The notes under the pieces were generated by a model, which was not told the origin of the DNA, ran no database searches, and saw nothing but the letters and a program-made list of their open reading frames with translations. A program made the position numbers and the translations under genes. 64,000 nucleotides of DNA from Psychroserpens sp. Hel_I_66 (GTDB taxonomy: Bacteria > Bacteroidota > Bacteroidia > Flavobacteriales > Flavobacteriaceae): contig NZ_JUGU01000001.1 in NCBI RefSeq assembly GCF_000799465.1, positions 2,872,501 to 2,936,500 on the forward strand, given 5' to 3'. Below, in pieces: positions 18,601 through 26,101 of this stretch. Each line of letters opens with the position of its first letter. The first letter of the stretch is position 1.

Positions 18601-19123
18601 CAAGTGATTTTTCTTGTTCTGCTTTTAAGGCTTCTAGTTGTTTTTCTGAAGCTTTAACCTTTTCATCAATTTCTGCTTTTACATTCTTAGAACTAACACC
18701 AATACCTTGTGGTAAATTATTTTCACTAAAAATAGGTGTCTCTATTAAATCTTCACCATAATATTTAACTAAATACACACCAAAACTAAAGATAGATTTT
18801 AATGCATGTAACGCCTTTTTTTGAGTAACAAAATTACCATGAGCACCATCATTACCAAAACGTCTTACAAGGTCTAAATTATGAAATAACGTTGGCTTAA
18901 TACTACTTTTAAAGTCATAGTGAAATAATAAAGCAGCTAATTTAGTATCGTAAGGTTTTGTAAATTCTACATCGTTATCATACAACCAATTTAAGCCTAA
19001 TTCTAAAAAAGAACGACAAGACACTGCTGCTAATTTAGGCACAGCAAAAGTAATTTGTTCTGCGATTTTAGCTTCTGCATACAGTTGCGGAAAGTCTTTT
19101 TTTAGAAATTCGAAATTGCTCAT
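15668..19123 (-). CDS. hsdR: Type I restriction enzyme, R subunit (HsdR)
   Basis: 1151 residues. Residues 15-125 are a DUF4145-type domain (RRFGNDGAHGNF), followed by a coiled coil (150-205). The PD-(D/E)XK nuclease has Asp263 (FADYVLWG), Glu278 and Lys280 (AVIEAKQS). The SF2 motor has MATGSGKTRTS, IIIDEAHRS, GLTATPKKD, SVDMMDTGVDAP and MIGRGTRLRP, and an EcoEI-type C-terminal domain ends the protein. It translocates and cuts DNA lacking the cognate methylation, together with HsdM and HsdS. It lies about 5.8 kb downstream of hsdS, with six other genes between, which is unusual for type I loci. Confidence 0.95.
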   Translation of the reverse strand: MSNFEFLKKDFPQLYAEAKIAEQITFAVPKLAAVSCRSFLELGLNWLYDNDVEFTKPYDTKLAALLFHYDFKSSIKPTLFHNLDLVRRFGNDGAHGNFVTQKKALHALKSIFSFGVYLVKYYGEDLIETPIFSENNLPQGIGVSSKNVKAEIDEKVKASEKQLEALKAEQEKSLALQKENELLKKQFQLQQTQLLERKEERQKVVIPEKDIPQLTPEHETRQLYIDELLKEAGWKNLKQNTDLEFPVIGMPLSTNPSGKGFADYVLWGNDGLPLAVIEAKQSLYSATKGKHQAKLYADCLEQMTGQRPVIFYSNGFDTYIWDDTFYTERLIYGFYTKEELAYLIEQRKTRKNLSEFKVNLDIAGYKRPYQLEAIKRVGEALMVKTDKGLVGKNREALLVMATGSGKTRTSAAIVDMLTKCHWAKRILFLADRNALVTQAKNAFKEHLPNLSTIDLTKEKEDTGTRVVFSTYPTILNKIDKVRSNEERFYGIGHFDVIIIDEAHRSVYQKYGAIFDYFDAILIGLTATPKKDIHHNTYGLFGIEDDNPTFVYELDQAVKDGHLNPPKGISVPLKFMREGVKYNDLSEKDKEKYEEKFGVPELEDEVLESLGISSSQMNSYLFNTKTVDMVLDYLFTHGLKVNGGDKLGKTIIFAKNHNHAVFIQERFNKNYPQFKGSFLEVIDNYASKAQDLLERFCDDKQEQDSQISVSVDMMDTGVDAPRVVNLVFFKPVKSFAKYWQMIGRGTRLRPNLFGPGKDKTEFIIFDFCGNFEYFEEYPEGAKTSVSKGLSQLIYETMLHIVQVIRNKTEATKEEDEFAEDLVNKLHKSIDTLDEKRFEVKKELRHVKYFKIKSNWDNISLTDETTLCDKLFGLSSYSVTDDGVAKRFDLLAYKLQLALLNDAKSQERFISIIYNVGVQLHKKRNIPAVSNKLGVINKIRDLSFWSNINIQTVEEVRAEVRELVKFLEKESLGPVYTDFTDVLNHDKVEEKDILKGYTKLQSYKDRVESFIRKNKSHLVIDKLHKNIPITNKELELLEQFLINESLGSKEVYKNEYGELPLGKFVRSIVGLDLDVVNGLFSDYIQKENLNPQQITFIQTLINFLNVNGTLDKSLLIKPPFTENHDEGIFGLFKDEGEVRHIISLIDTVNNNAG

Positions 19124-19163
19124 AATAATTAGGTAGGTGATTAATAGTTAAAAATATTAAATA

Positions 19164-19694
19164 TTAATCATTACGCCTGCTAAATAAGTTTAATTCTATA
19201 ATAGCCAAAGAAGTATAAATTTTATCATTGGGATTGATTTTAGTTTTTGCAAAATTAATAATAGACATATACTCTTTTGAAGTTTCAATTTTAGTCCAAG
19301 CTTTAATTGGTTTGGACTTTAGTTTTTGCTGAACAATTCTATCTACAGGAAAATGTGGTGGTTCTAGTATTATATCTAAACACCATAAATATTTAAGATA
19401 TAGGTTTAAAAGCTTCTGGCTTACACCAAAATTAAATTGCCCATTGGTTAATAGTTTATCAAAATTAGCTGTGTATTTCTGTATGCTTTCAATGTTTTCT
19501 ATATGAATAGCATCACAGACATTCCCTTGTTTATAACTAGATATGAAAGTATCATCTATATAGCCTTTAAGCTTGGACTTAAACTCTTTTTTATCCTTTT
19601 CTAGTACATTTTGTTTGTACACATTAGCCCTTTGAAAAGCGCCACCAATAGTTAATGACCAGATTTCTGAATTAATAAATATTTTTTTTTTCAT
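19164..19694 (-). CDS. Hypothetical protein of the restriction block (176 aa)
   Basis: I recognise no family. It is mostly helical with aromatic motifs (LNLYLKYLWCLDIILEPPHFPVDRIV). It has no signal peptide, membrane helix or cysteine cluster. The start overlaps the stop of the preceding gene (ATGA), so it is translated with the 201-residue protein upstream. It ends 41 bases before hsdR. The LEPPHFPVDR stretch is the most distinctive part for searches. Confidence 0.7.
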   Translation of the reverse strand: MKKKIFINSEIWSLTIGGAFQRANVYKQNVLEKDKKEFKSKLKGYIDDTFISSYKQGNVCDAIHIENIESIQKYTANFDKLLTNGQFNFGVSQKLLNLYLKYLWCLDIILEPPHFPVDRIVQQKLKSKPIKAWTKIETSKEYMSIINFAKTKINPNDKIYTSLAIIELNLFSRRND

Positions 19695-20296
19695 TGAAAT
19701 CCATCTTTAATAGTAATATCAATACCATTATTATTACAATACTTACTAAAATCTTTTAACTGTATTAAGGCATCTTCTTCAGTAAAAAACAAGTCTAAAT
19801 AATAGCCTTTCCAAACCATATTACTGTTTTTTGCTTGACCTTGTGTATTTAATATAAACTCTTTACTATAATGTTTAACTTCATTCCACCAATTCCATTC
19901 GTTTTGTCCTGCAACAAAAATTAATTTTGTTTTAGAGTTTTCTACATCTTTAAATTGGTCGACTTCCAAATGCCCAACTTTTTTATCATTAGCTTCTGCT
20001 TTTTCATAATTTATTTCAAAAAAGCCAGAATCATTTAATAAATAAACCGACAAATACATCTTTTTATCTATTACAGAAGTATTATTAAAATGGAATGCAT
20101 AATAATACATGTATAACCAATCCCAAGACCAATTATCTAATTTATTACTACCTCTTCCACTAAATTTAGGATGTCCTTTTACAAATGGAATTGCATAAGT
20201 CTGACCAATAAACTTCATTAAATCTAGTATTCTAGATTGATAATCAAATAATAGCCTATACGCTTTTCTAACTTCTAATAAAGGATTATTTGGCAT
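19691..20296 (-). CDS. Hypothetical protein of the restriction block (201 aa)
   Basis: No family recognised. It is rich in aromatic residues (WSWDWLYMYYYAFHFNN, and GQNEWNWWNEVKHY), has no membrane segment, and consists of alternating strands and helices that suggest a compact globular domain. It overlaps the PD-(D/E)XK-like gene by 11 bases upstream and the next gene by 4 bases. The three genes therefore form a tightly coupled set and probably act together. Confidence 0.7.
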   Translation of the reverse strand: MPNNPLLEVRKAYRLLFDYQSRILDLMKFIGQTYAIPFVKGHPKFSGRGSNKLDNWSWDWLYMYYYAFHFNNTSVIDKKMYLSVYLLNDSGFFEINYEKAEANDKKVGHLEVDQFKDVENSKTKLIFVAGQNEWNWWNEVKHYSKEFILNTQGQAKNSNMVWKGYYLDLFFTEEDALIQLKDFSKYCNNNGIDITIKDGFQ

Positions 20297-20987
20297 TTGT
20301 CTTGTATTTAAAATTGATTATTTGCGTTTGATTAATTGTATGCTTAGGCATTTTTGACAACCATTTTTTTTTATGGTAGCCATGAATAGCAAGCACATTT
20401 ATAACATCTTCTAAAAGTAAGAGTATTGGTTTTTGATGTTGTAAACCTTGTCTTTCTATTGTTTTTTTAAGCGATGCTATTGTACTTAATAAACTACTCC
20501 ATTTTATTGTAGATAACTTTACTGTTCTTTCGTTTAAAAACCCAGCTATTATAGTAATTTCTTTTCTAACGTCTTCTAAATGCAATCCACCCAATAAAAT
20601 ATAATACACTTCTTTTGTCTCGTTATCACTAAACTCATTAAAATAAGCTACCAATTGATCTCTGTGTTGTTTAGAGTTTTGTTGTTTCTCGTCGTAACGC
20701 TTAGCTTCTATAATAACATCAAAATCTATGAAGTTTATAAAAACATCTGGTTCTATGTAATTAGCATTACTAATTTCTTCAATATCTTTAACAGACCATT
20801 TAGGCCAAAACTCTATTTGCTGTATATTTCCTGCTACACTTGGTAAAGTATCAAGTAATAAGCTGCTTTTTAAAATTTGCCAAAAAAGATCTGCTGGTAA
20901 ATACTTTAATATATCAAATACACCAGCAGTACAACTATCTTCGCACTTATTTAAATTACCAAACCCACTTGTAAAATAAGATATCAT
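20286..20987 (-). CDS. PD-(D/E)XK-type nuclease-like protein
   Basis: 233 residues. EPDVFINF with Pro80-Asp81, followed by VIIEAKRYDE with Glu94-x-Lys96 and a helix carrying Gln111, is a textbook PD-(D/E)XK active site (P-D, 12 residues, E-x-K). The rest has no recognised domain. It overlaps the EcsC-like gene by ATGA and the 201-residue gene by 11 bases. A nuclease in addition to the one inside HsdR hints at a second DNA-targeting activity in the block, although a structural role with a degenerate site cannot be excluded. Confidence 0.65.
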   Translation of the reverse strand: MISYFTSGFGNLNKCEDSCTAGVFDILKYLPADLFWQILKSSLLLDTLPSVAGNIQQIEFWPKWSVKDIEEISNANYIEPDVFINFIDFDVIIEAKRYDEKQQNSKQHRDQLVAYFNEFSDNETKEVYYILLGGLHLEDVRKEITIIAGFLNERTVKLSTIKWSSLLSTIASLKKTIERQGLQHQKPILLLLEDVINVLAIHGYHKKKWLSKMPKHTINQTQIINFKYKTNAK

Positions 20988-21709
20988 ATACTTACTTTTA
21001 TATTATTAAAAACTTCTTGAATATTGGTTATATCAAATTTTCTCTCTAATCTTTTTATAGTAAAATGTGCAGTTGCCATATTTTGAAAATGGTTTACAAA
21101 AATATAATTAATAGTTCCTCCTCCAACTGCACCTAAAATAGGAACAGCAGTTATTACAAATTTTTCTGTAACCTGTATGCCCCATCTAGTTACAATTTTT
21201 GAAATAAAGCTATTTATACCTTGAGCGGTTACATTTTGTAATGCAGAACTTAAAGCAACTCTTGTGGTATAATAGCTAGTCTCTAAACCATCATCTTCTT
21301 TAGATTCTCCTCCCGGAGCAAAGACTTCAAGACATGTCATTTGACCTTCTACAGAATAAATATCTTCTCCTTCACTACGTGCAAGATCCATTATTGTTCG
21401 CATTAAAAATTTAGTAGTTACTGTTGGTTCTGAAGTGAATATTGCAGTTCCTATTCCAGTTGCAGAACCAAAAAAACCACTTAAAGCACCTGTGCCTGTT
21501 ACTATAGCTTTATATGCTTTATTAGAAGGTTTACTTAATTTTTTATTTTTTTTTATAGTTAAAAGGTTTGCTTTAATAACTCCTAACAATATAGAGTGCA
21601 TGGTTTTTTGTAGTTTATTTATAACTTTATCTGGAATTAAAGTCGCTCCAGACTTCATTTTACTACCTATTTTATTAACGTTACGCATCGTCCAACCTAT
21701 ATAATTCAT
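20984..21709 (-). CDS. EcsC family protein (island copy, N-terminus frameshifted)
   Basis: 241 residues from the internal ATG at 21709. It matches the chromosomal EcsC protein at 5614-6468 along its length (RTIMDLARSEGEDIY, APGGESKEDD, VNHFQNMATAHFTIKRLER) but lacks about 19 residues in the middle (VTAQGINSFISK against the longer linker). The missing N-terminal residues are encoded just upstream in another frame, across a run of seven A. The gene is therefore either frameshifted or re-started at 21709. The body of the frame is intact, and the stop overlaps the next start (ATGA), which argues for a functional shorter form. Confidence 0.7.
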   Translation of the reverse strand: MNYIGWTMRNVNKIGSKMKSGATLIPDKVINKLQKTMHSILLGVIKANLLTIKKNKKLSKPSNKAYKAIVTGTGALSGFFGSATGIGTAIFTSEPTVTTKFLMRTIMDLARSEGEDIYSVEGQMTCLEVFAPGGESKEDDGLETSYYTTRVALSSALQNVTAQGINSFISKIVTRWGIQVTEKFVITAVPILGAVGGGTINYIFVNHFQNMATAHFTIKRLERKFDITNIQEVFNNIKVSI

Positions 21710-21782
21710 GGTAGCTTTAGCATTTTTTTATTGCTTCTAAATCTTCTTGTAGAATTGTATGTTTAATTAAATCTTTACACAT
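21710..21782 (-). pseudogene. Out-of-frame 5' end of the island EcsC gene
   Basis: From the ATG at 21782 the frame reads MCKDLIKHTILQEDLEAIKK and then stops at TGC TAA. This aligns with ISPEDLQALKE of the chromosomal paralogue. After the run of seven A the matching frame (NAKATMNYIGWT against EAKSNMLNISWT) continues in the gene downstream. One A fewer would restore a single frame. It could be a true mutation, a sequencing error in a homopolymer, or slippage. Confidence 0.65.
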
Positions 21783-21795
21783 TAGACATCAATAC

Positions 21796-24576
21796 TTAAA
21801 AGTTAGGAAAGATTGCTGTATGAAATTGTTTAATTGCTTTTTGTCTTGAATAATCAAATAGTTCTCGATCTGACAAATCGATTACATGATTACAATTTGG
21901 ACACCCAAAAACATAAATATCATTAAGAGGTTCTGCAACAAATTGAATGTCATCTCCAGAGTCTATATTTGGTACTTGAAATCCATTTTTTTTAAGAGAC
22001 TCTAAAGCATTATAAAATTTTTCATAAGTTAAGTTTCCTTTATACCATCGAAACCACCATTTTCCGTCATGACGTTTATTACTATCTACTATACTTTCTG
22101 TAGCTATCTTACTTTTAAACCATTCTAGTTGACGTATGTATAATTCTGAATTAAAAAATCTTCTATTAGTTTCTGTTCCACATTCTGTACAGCATATAAT
22201 TCCTAAATTTCTATGCCCTTCTGTATGACATAAATAATTTTGACCTACACTTTCAATTCTACTTTTTCTTGCATTTAATTTTTCAGAATCACAACAAGCA
22301 TAACAGTTATTACAAATATACCAGCCACAATTATCTGGATTTTCTAAAATTGACGGTCTACATTTTACTGTTTCTCTGCTATCTATTAAATCTTCACATT
22401 GCCCATTTAAGCAATGTGATAAATACACATTTTTATTAGGTTTTTCACAGTCTTTGTTGGTGCAAGAAAACAAACTAACACCATAGAACCCATAATTAGC
22501 TCTTCCATTTGGTCTAAGAATATTAGAGCAATTTATACATTTTAAATGCTCTAAAAACCTGTTTACACGATTAACAACACTTAATACTATTTCGTACTGC
22601 TTATCGCTATACTCTATTTCTAATATTCTTAAAACATCTTGCAGTGTGTAATTTTCCCAATCACCGGAAGTTACAGGCTTTCTGCATGTTTCAAAACAAG
22701 GTGTATTTTCGCACCACCAAAATTCCATTTGTTCTCTTCTTGATAAAGCAGGTTGGTTTGTAGTTACATCTATTGCTTTTCTACCATCACAAAATCTTGC
22801 AAATCTTGGTGTTTTATCTGTTTTATCTTTATAATAACTTGGTTCTGTTTCTTCTTCTTTCTTTACAGTATACTCTTTAGCAATAGTTCTACCTGTACAT
22901 TTACTAAAAAAACCATCAATCACTAATAGGTCTTGTGGTGTTTTAATTTGATTTGCAATAATGTCAAAAATTGTATTTCTAGAAGTTATTTCATTATTGC
23001 TTAAATCTGATGCAATTTTAAGGATGATGCTTAATGTAAAATCTAAACCTACGCCATCAATTTCTTTTGCATATTCATTATCTACATAATTAAAAGTGGT
23101 TATTTTATTTAAATCTTCAAACGTTAAGTGCAATACATTGGTTTCAATAAGCATCAATACTTTTTTGAAAAAGCGTTTTTGATTATAAGATGATAAAATA
23201 CCTGTGTATAATACAGCGTTATTATAATCTATAGTATTGGTATAATTAGATAGAAACAAATGCAGCTTAATAAAATCTGAAGCTTTGTTATATATTGTAT
23301 CTAGAAAAGATTGTTTTAAAACTTCATCTTCTGTATAGTCTAAATAGAATTTAACCAAGTCAAATCCTTCAACATCTTTTATCTGATCCTGTTGATAATG
23401 CGTTTTTGAAAATAGATTTACCTTTTCTTCTCTAGAGCTTTTATTGAAGATTTTATAAATCTCGGCTTTTATTTTACTATCACGCTCTTGATGCGTATTA
23501 TTTAGTTCTTTTTGTAACTCACACAAATAATTATACACTGCATCTAGAGGAAATACATTAAAACTATTTTTAAACCATAATTCTGTGATTTGTTTGGGTT
23601 TCAACTTATTATAATCAATATTATAATTATGGTTTTTAAGTAATGTAAAAATTGCTAGAAGGTTTTCTGTTTCTGGGTTTGCTATTACTTTATTAAATAT
23701 TTGCTCTAAAACAGTGTTTATACCTACAGTGTCTAGTTTATTTAAAACACTATTACTATTTAGAGGGTTATTATAAATATATTCTACTAAAGTTGCTTCT
23801 ATTTCTTCAAATGGAAGTAAATAATTTGAGTCCAGAAAAAGTTGAAACTTCTGGTTGGCATCAAAGTTTTTATTAATAATTTCAAACTGCCTTTCACTTA
23901 CATTAATTTTAAGTTTAGGCGCAATATTTAGAATACCAGTAACTTGATTTATATTTAGGTTTAAAGCATTAAAGTAGCTATTAAATACGTTTTCTATTTG
24001 AAGTTTATTAGAATTGTCTAGCCTAAAATCTTCGTTATTTATAATAGTTAGTGCTTGATCTAAAAACTTTGCTTGTTGTTTTATAGCACCAAAATAAATT
24101 AAAAAAGATATATCTGTTTCAAAATCTAATGGATATAGACTAATTGCACGTATTCTATCTCTATCTATAAAACTCTGCTTGGTAATATTAAATATAACTA
24201 GTTCATTCTCGCTTAAGTTGTGTGGATTTATTCCTTTTACTGCATTACCACGAAAATGAATATCTCCCAGTTTATTATGTTCTGCAAAACCATATTCACC
24301 ACCATTAGCTTTGTTATAGTACCATTTAATTTTACCAATAAACTTACAAGAGTCTTTCCCTAAGTACCCATTGTATGCTTCAATTTGCTCATTTACTGTT
24401 ATATCATCTAATTGGTCTTGTACTTCTTTGTTATTGTATAATGCAATAATTTGTAAGTATGTATTCTCGTCTAACTCTTGATTTGGGCTTGTAATGGGTG
24501 TATCTAAAAAATTATTATACCTAATTAATCTCTTATAAGAGATATTTAATTCTGTAAGTAATTTAGATACACGCAT
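21796..24576 (-). CDS. Large cold-shock-domain and zinc-finger protein of unknown function
   Basis: 926 residues. Residues 78-150 resemble a cold-shock OB fold (FIGKIKWYYNKANGGEYGFAEHNKLGDIHFRGNAV split by insertions), pointing to single-stranded nucleic-acid binding. Residues 150-560 are helical-repeat-like. The C-terminal third is rich in cysteine pairs (CINCSN, CTNKDC, CNNCYACC, CCTEC, CPNC), enough for several zinc ribbons. I know no characterised protein with this architecture. It is encoded 20 bases downstream of the small basic gene and between hsdS and hsdR. It may be an RNA- or DNA-sensing component of the system (inference). Confidence 0.7.
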   Translation of the reverse strand: MRVSKLLTELNISYKRLIRYNNFLDTPITSPNQELDENTYLQIIALYNNKEVQDQLDDITVNEQIEAYNGYLGKDSCKFIGKIKWYYNKANGGEYGFAEHNKLGDIHFRGNAVKGINPHNLSENELVIFNITKQSFIDRDRIRAISLYPLDFETDISFLIYFGAIKQQAKFLDQALTIINNEDFRLDNSNKLQIENVFNSYFNALNLNINQVTGILNIAPKLKINVSERQFEIINKNFDANQKFQLFLDSNYLLPFEEIEATLVEYIYNNPLNSNSVLNKLDTVGINTVLEQIFNKVIANPETENLLAIFTLLKNHNYNIDYNKLKPKQITELWFKNSFNVFPLDAVYNYLCELQKELNNTHQERDSKIKAEIYKIFNKSSREEKVNLFSKTHYQQDQIKDVEGFDLVKFYLDYTEDEVLKQSFLDTIYNKASDFIKLHLFLSNYTNTIDYNNAVLYTGILSSYNQKRFFKKVLMLIETNVLHLTFEDLNKITTFNYVDNEYAKEIDGVGLDFTLSIILKIASDLSNNEITSRNTIFDIIANQIKTPQDLLVIDGFFSKCTGRTIAKEYTVKKEEETEPSYYKDKTDKTPRFARFCDGRKAIDVTTNQPALSRREQMEFWWCENTPCFETCRKPVTSGDWENYTLQDVLRILEIEYSDKQYEIVLSVVNRVNRFLEHLKCINCSNILRPNGRANYGFYGVSLFSCTNKDCEKPNKNVYLSHCLNGQCEDLIDSRETVKCRPSILENPDNCGWYICNNCYACCDSEKLNARKSRIESVGQNYLCHTEGHRNLGIICCTECGTETNRRFFNSELYIRQLEWFKSKIATESIVDSNKRHDGKWWFRWYKGNLTYEKFYNALESLKKNGFQVPNIDSGDDIQFVAEPLNDIYVFGCPNCNHVIDLSDRELFDYSRQKAIKQFHTAIFPNF

Positions 24577-24596
24577 TATTTAGTTTTGTTTACATT

Positions 24597-24929
24597 TTAT
24601 TCTCTAAGATGATATTGAAAGTTAAAGTAGGTTTCTATGGTGAACGCCCTACCATCTTGTTTCATTCTATCTTCAATATTTAGTAAATTATCTATAACTC
24701 TTTTTCTTATTTGCTTATTAGCAATATTTAAGTATTCGTTATGATATTTTATATAACTTGGACTAGTTGTTTCTAATTTAAACACTTCTCTAACTGCCTC
24801 AAACTCTTTACTCTTCCTTTTTTCTTTTTTTAAACCAGATTTTCCTTTTTTTATAGATTGTCTAAAACTCGAAGTACTCCAACTTTTACCACCAATAAAT
24901 TTACTACTTCTAGAACCTCTTTTACTCAT
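24597..24929 (-). CDS. Small basic hypothetical protein
   Basis: 110 residues. The N-terminal 45 residues are Ser/Lys/Arg-rich and probably disordered (MSKRGSRSSKF, KKGKSGLKKEKRKSK). The rest is two helices (EFEAVREVFKLE, IRKRVIDNLLNIEDRM). No family recognised. It lies 8 bases after hsdS and 20 bases before the cold-shock/zinc-finger gene. The charge suggests nucleic-acid contact, which is inference. Confidence 0.6.
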   Translation of the reverse strand: MSKRGSRSSKFIGGKSWSTSSFRQSIKKGKSGLKKEKRKSKEFEAVREVFKLETTSPSYIKYHNEYLNIANKQIRKRVIDNLLNIEDRMKQDGRAFTIETYFNFQYHLRE

Positions 24930-24937
24930 GTTTTATT

Positions 24938-26101
24938 TTACTTTACCAACTCCCCTTTAAAAGCATTTTGTAACAAACTATTAAACAAGTCTTCACTTTT
25001 TTGTAAGCTTTGTTGTGCTTGTGCTTTTTGTTGCTCTATCACTGCTACACGTTCTGCAAATTGGTTTTGAAGGTTTATTGGTGGAATCAAAACCTCCAAA
25101 GCAATTAGTTGTTGTTTTGTTATAGCTTGCATAACTGCTCCTCCTCCTAAACCAACTCCTAAAAGTTTATTCTTAACGTTTTCAGAAATCAAGAAATGAC
25201 TTAAGAATAAAGGATTTAATTTACCTTTTTTAGGTCTAAGAATAGATACATGTTGATTTACTCTTGCAGGCAAAACATCTTTAGGCACAATAGTGCTTCT
25301 GCATATTGAAGCTCCTGTAATATTGAATAACACATCATTTTCTTCAACAATTACATTCTTAAGTTTTTCAGCTTGCTCATCACTTATGTGAGCTAGTTTT
25401 TCATACTTAAATTTATTATCATAAATATTCAAACTCCGAATTAACGATATACCATGTTCTCTGTAAGATTCTTTTCCGCCTCTAGGTGTAGAACCACTAC
25501 CAATCTTATTAGTAACTTCGTTTAATTCAACCTTCTCCCAACCCATAGGATTAGCAACAGGATCTCCAAACATCTCTAAAAACAAGCTTTGTGTTAAGGC
25601 ATCGTATTTTGTAATAAGTTGTTTGTTTAGTTGGCGTAGTGTATCTGCTTCGTCTAAAATGGAAGCTATTTTTTTTTGGGTTGGTAATGGTGGTAGGTTA
25701 ATTAACATTTCAGTTAAATCCTCTTTTTTGATGCCTTTTATAGTAGAACCTGCTGCTCTATGAATAATTTTACTTAATTCATTCTTTACAATTCTAATAA
25801 TATAATTCTTTTCAGCTTTATCTTCATTAACTCTCAATGCTGCAATACCTCGCCCAATGCAGAATTGTTTATCTGCAAAAGCAAAATTTCCAATTGTTGC
25901 TCTAATCCCAAAAATAACATCGCCTTTTTCGGTTAATTTTGTGGGTTTTGTAGTGAATTTTTTAGGGTTAAAATTTTGACCTTTATAATCTGCTGCTCCA
26001 TTTAATAATGGATACCCTTCTTTATTGCTATTATAGCTATCGCCTTTTGGAGATTGTCCCATAATGATTTCACAAATAGAAGGTAATTTGACCTTCTCCA
26101 T
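24938..26101 (-). CDS. hsdS: Type I restriction-modification specificity subunit (HsdS)
   Basis: 387 residues with the usual two target-recognition domains. The first half-repeat ends in the conserved helix LPPLPTQKKIASILDEADTL (near 135-155). The second TRD starts NPMGWEKVELNEV and ends IPPINLQNQFAERV with a long closing helix. Each TRD reads one half of a bipartite DNA site. The start ATG shares one base with the stop of hsdM (TAATG), so M and S are translationally coupled. It is shorter than the typical 400-450 residues but both TRDs are present. Confidence 0.93.
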   Translation of the reverse strand: MEKVKLPSICEIIMGQSPKGDSYNSNKEGYPLLNGAADYKGQNFNPKKFTTKPTKLTEKGDVIFGIRATIGNFAFADKQFCIGRGIAALRVNEDKAEKNYIIRIVKNELSKIIHRAAGSTIKGIKKEDLTEMLINLPPLPTQKKIASILDEADTLRQLNKQLITKYDALTQSLFLEMFGDPVANPMGWEKVELNEVTNKIGSGSTPRGGKESYREHGISLIRSLNIYDNKFKYEKLAHISDEQAEKLKNVIVEENDVLFNITGASICRSTIVPKDVLPARVNQHVSILRPKKGKLNPLFLSHFLISENVKNKLLGVGLGGGAVMQAITKQQLIALEVLIPPINLQNQFAERVAVIEQQKAQAQQSLQKSEDLFNSLLQNAFKGELVK

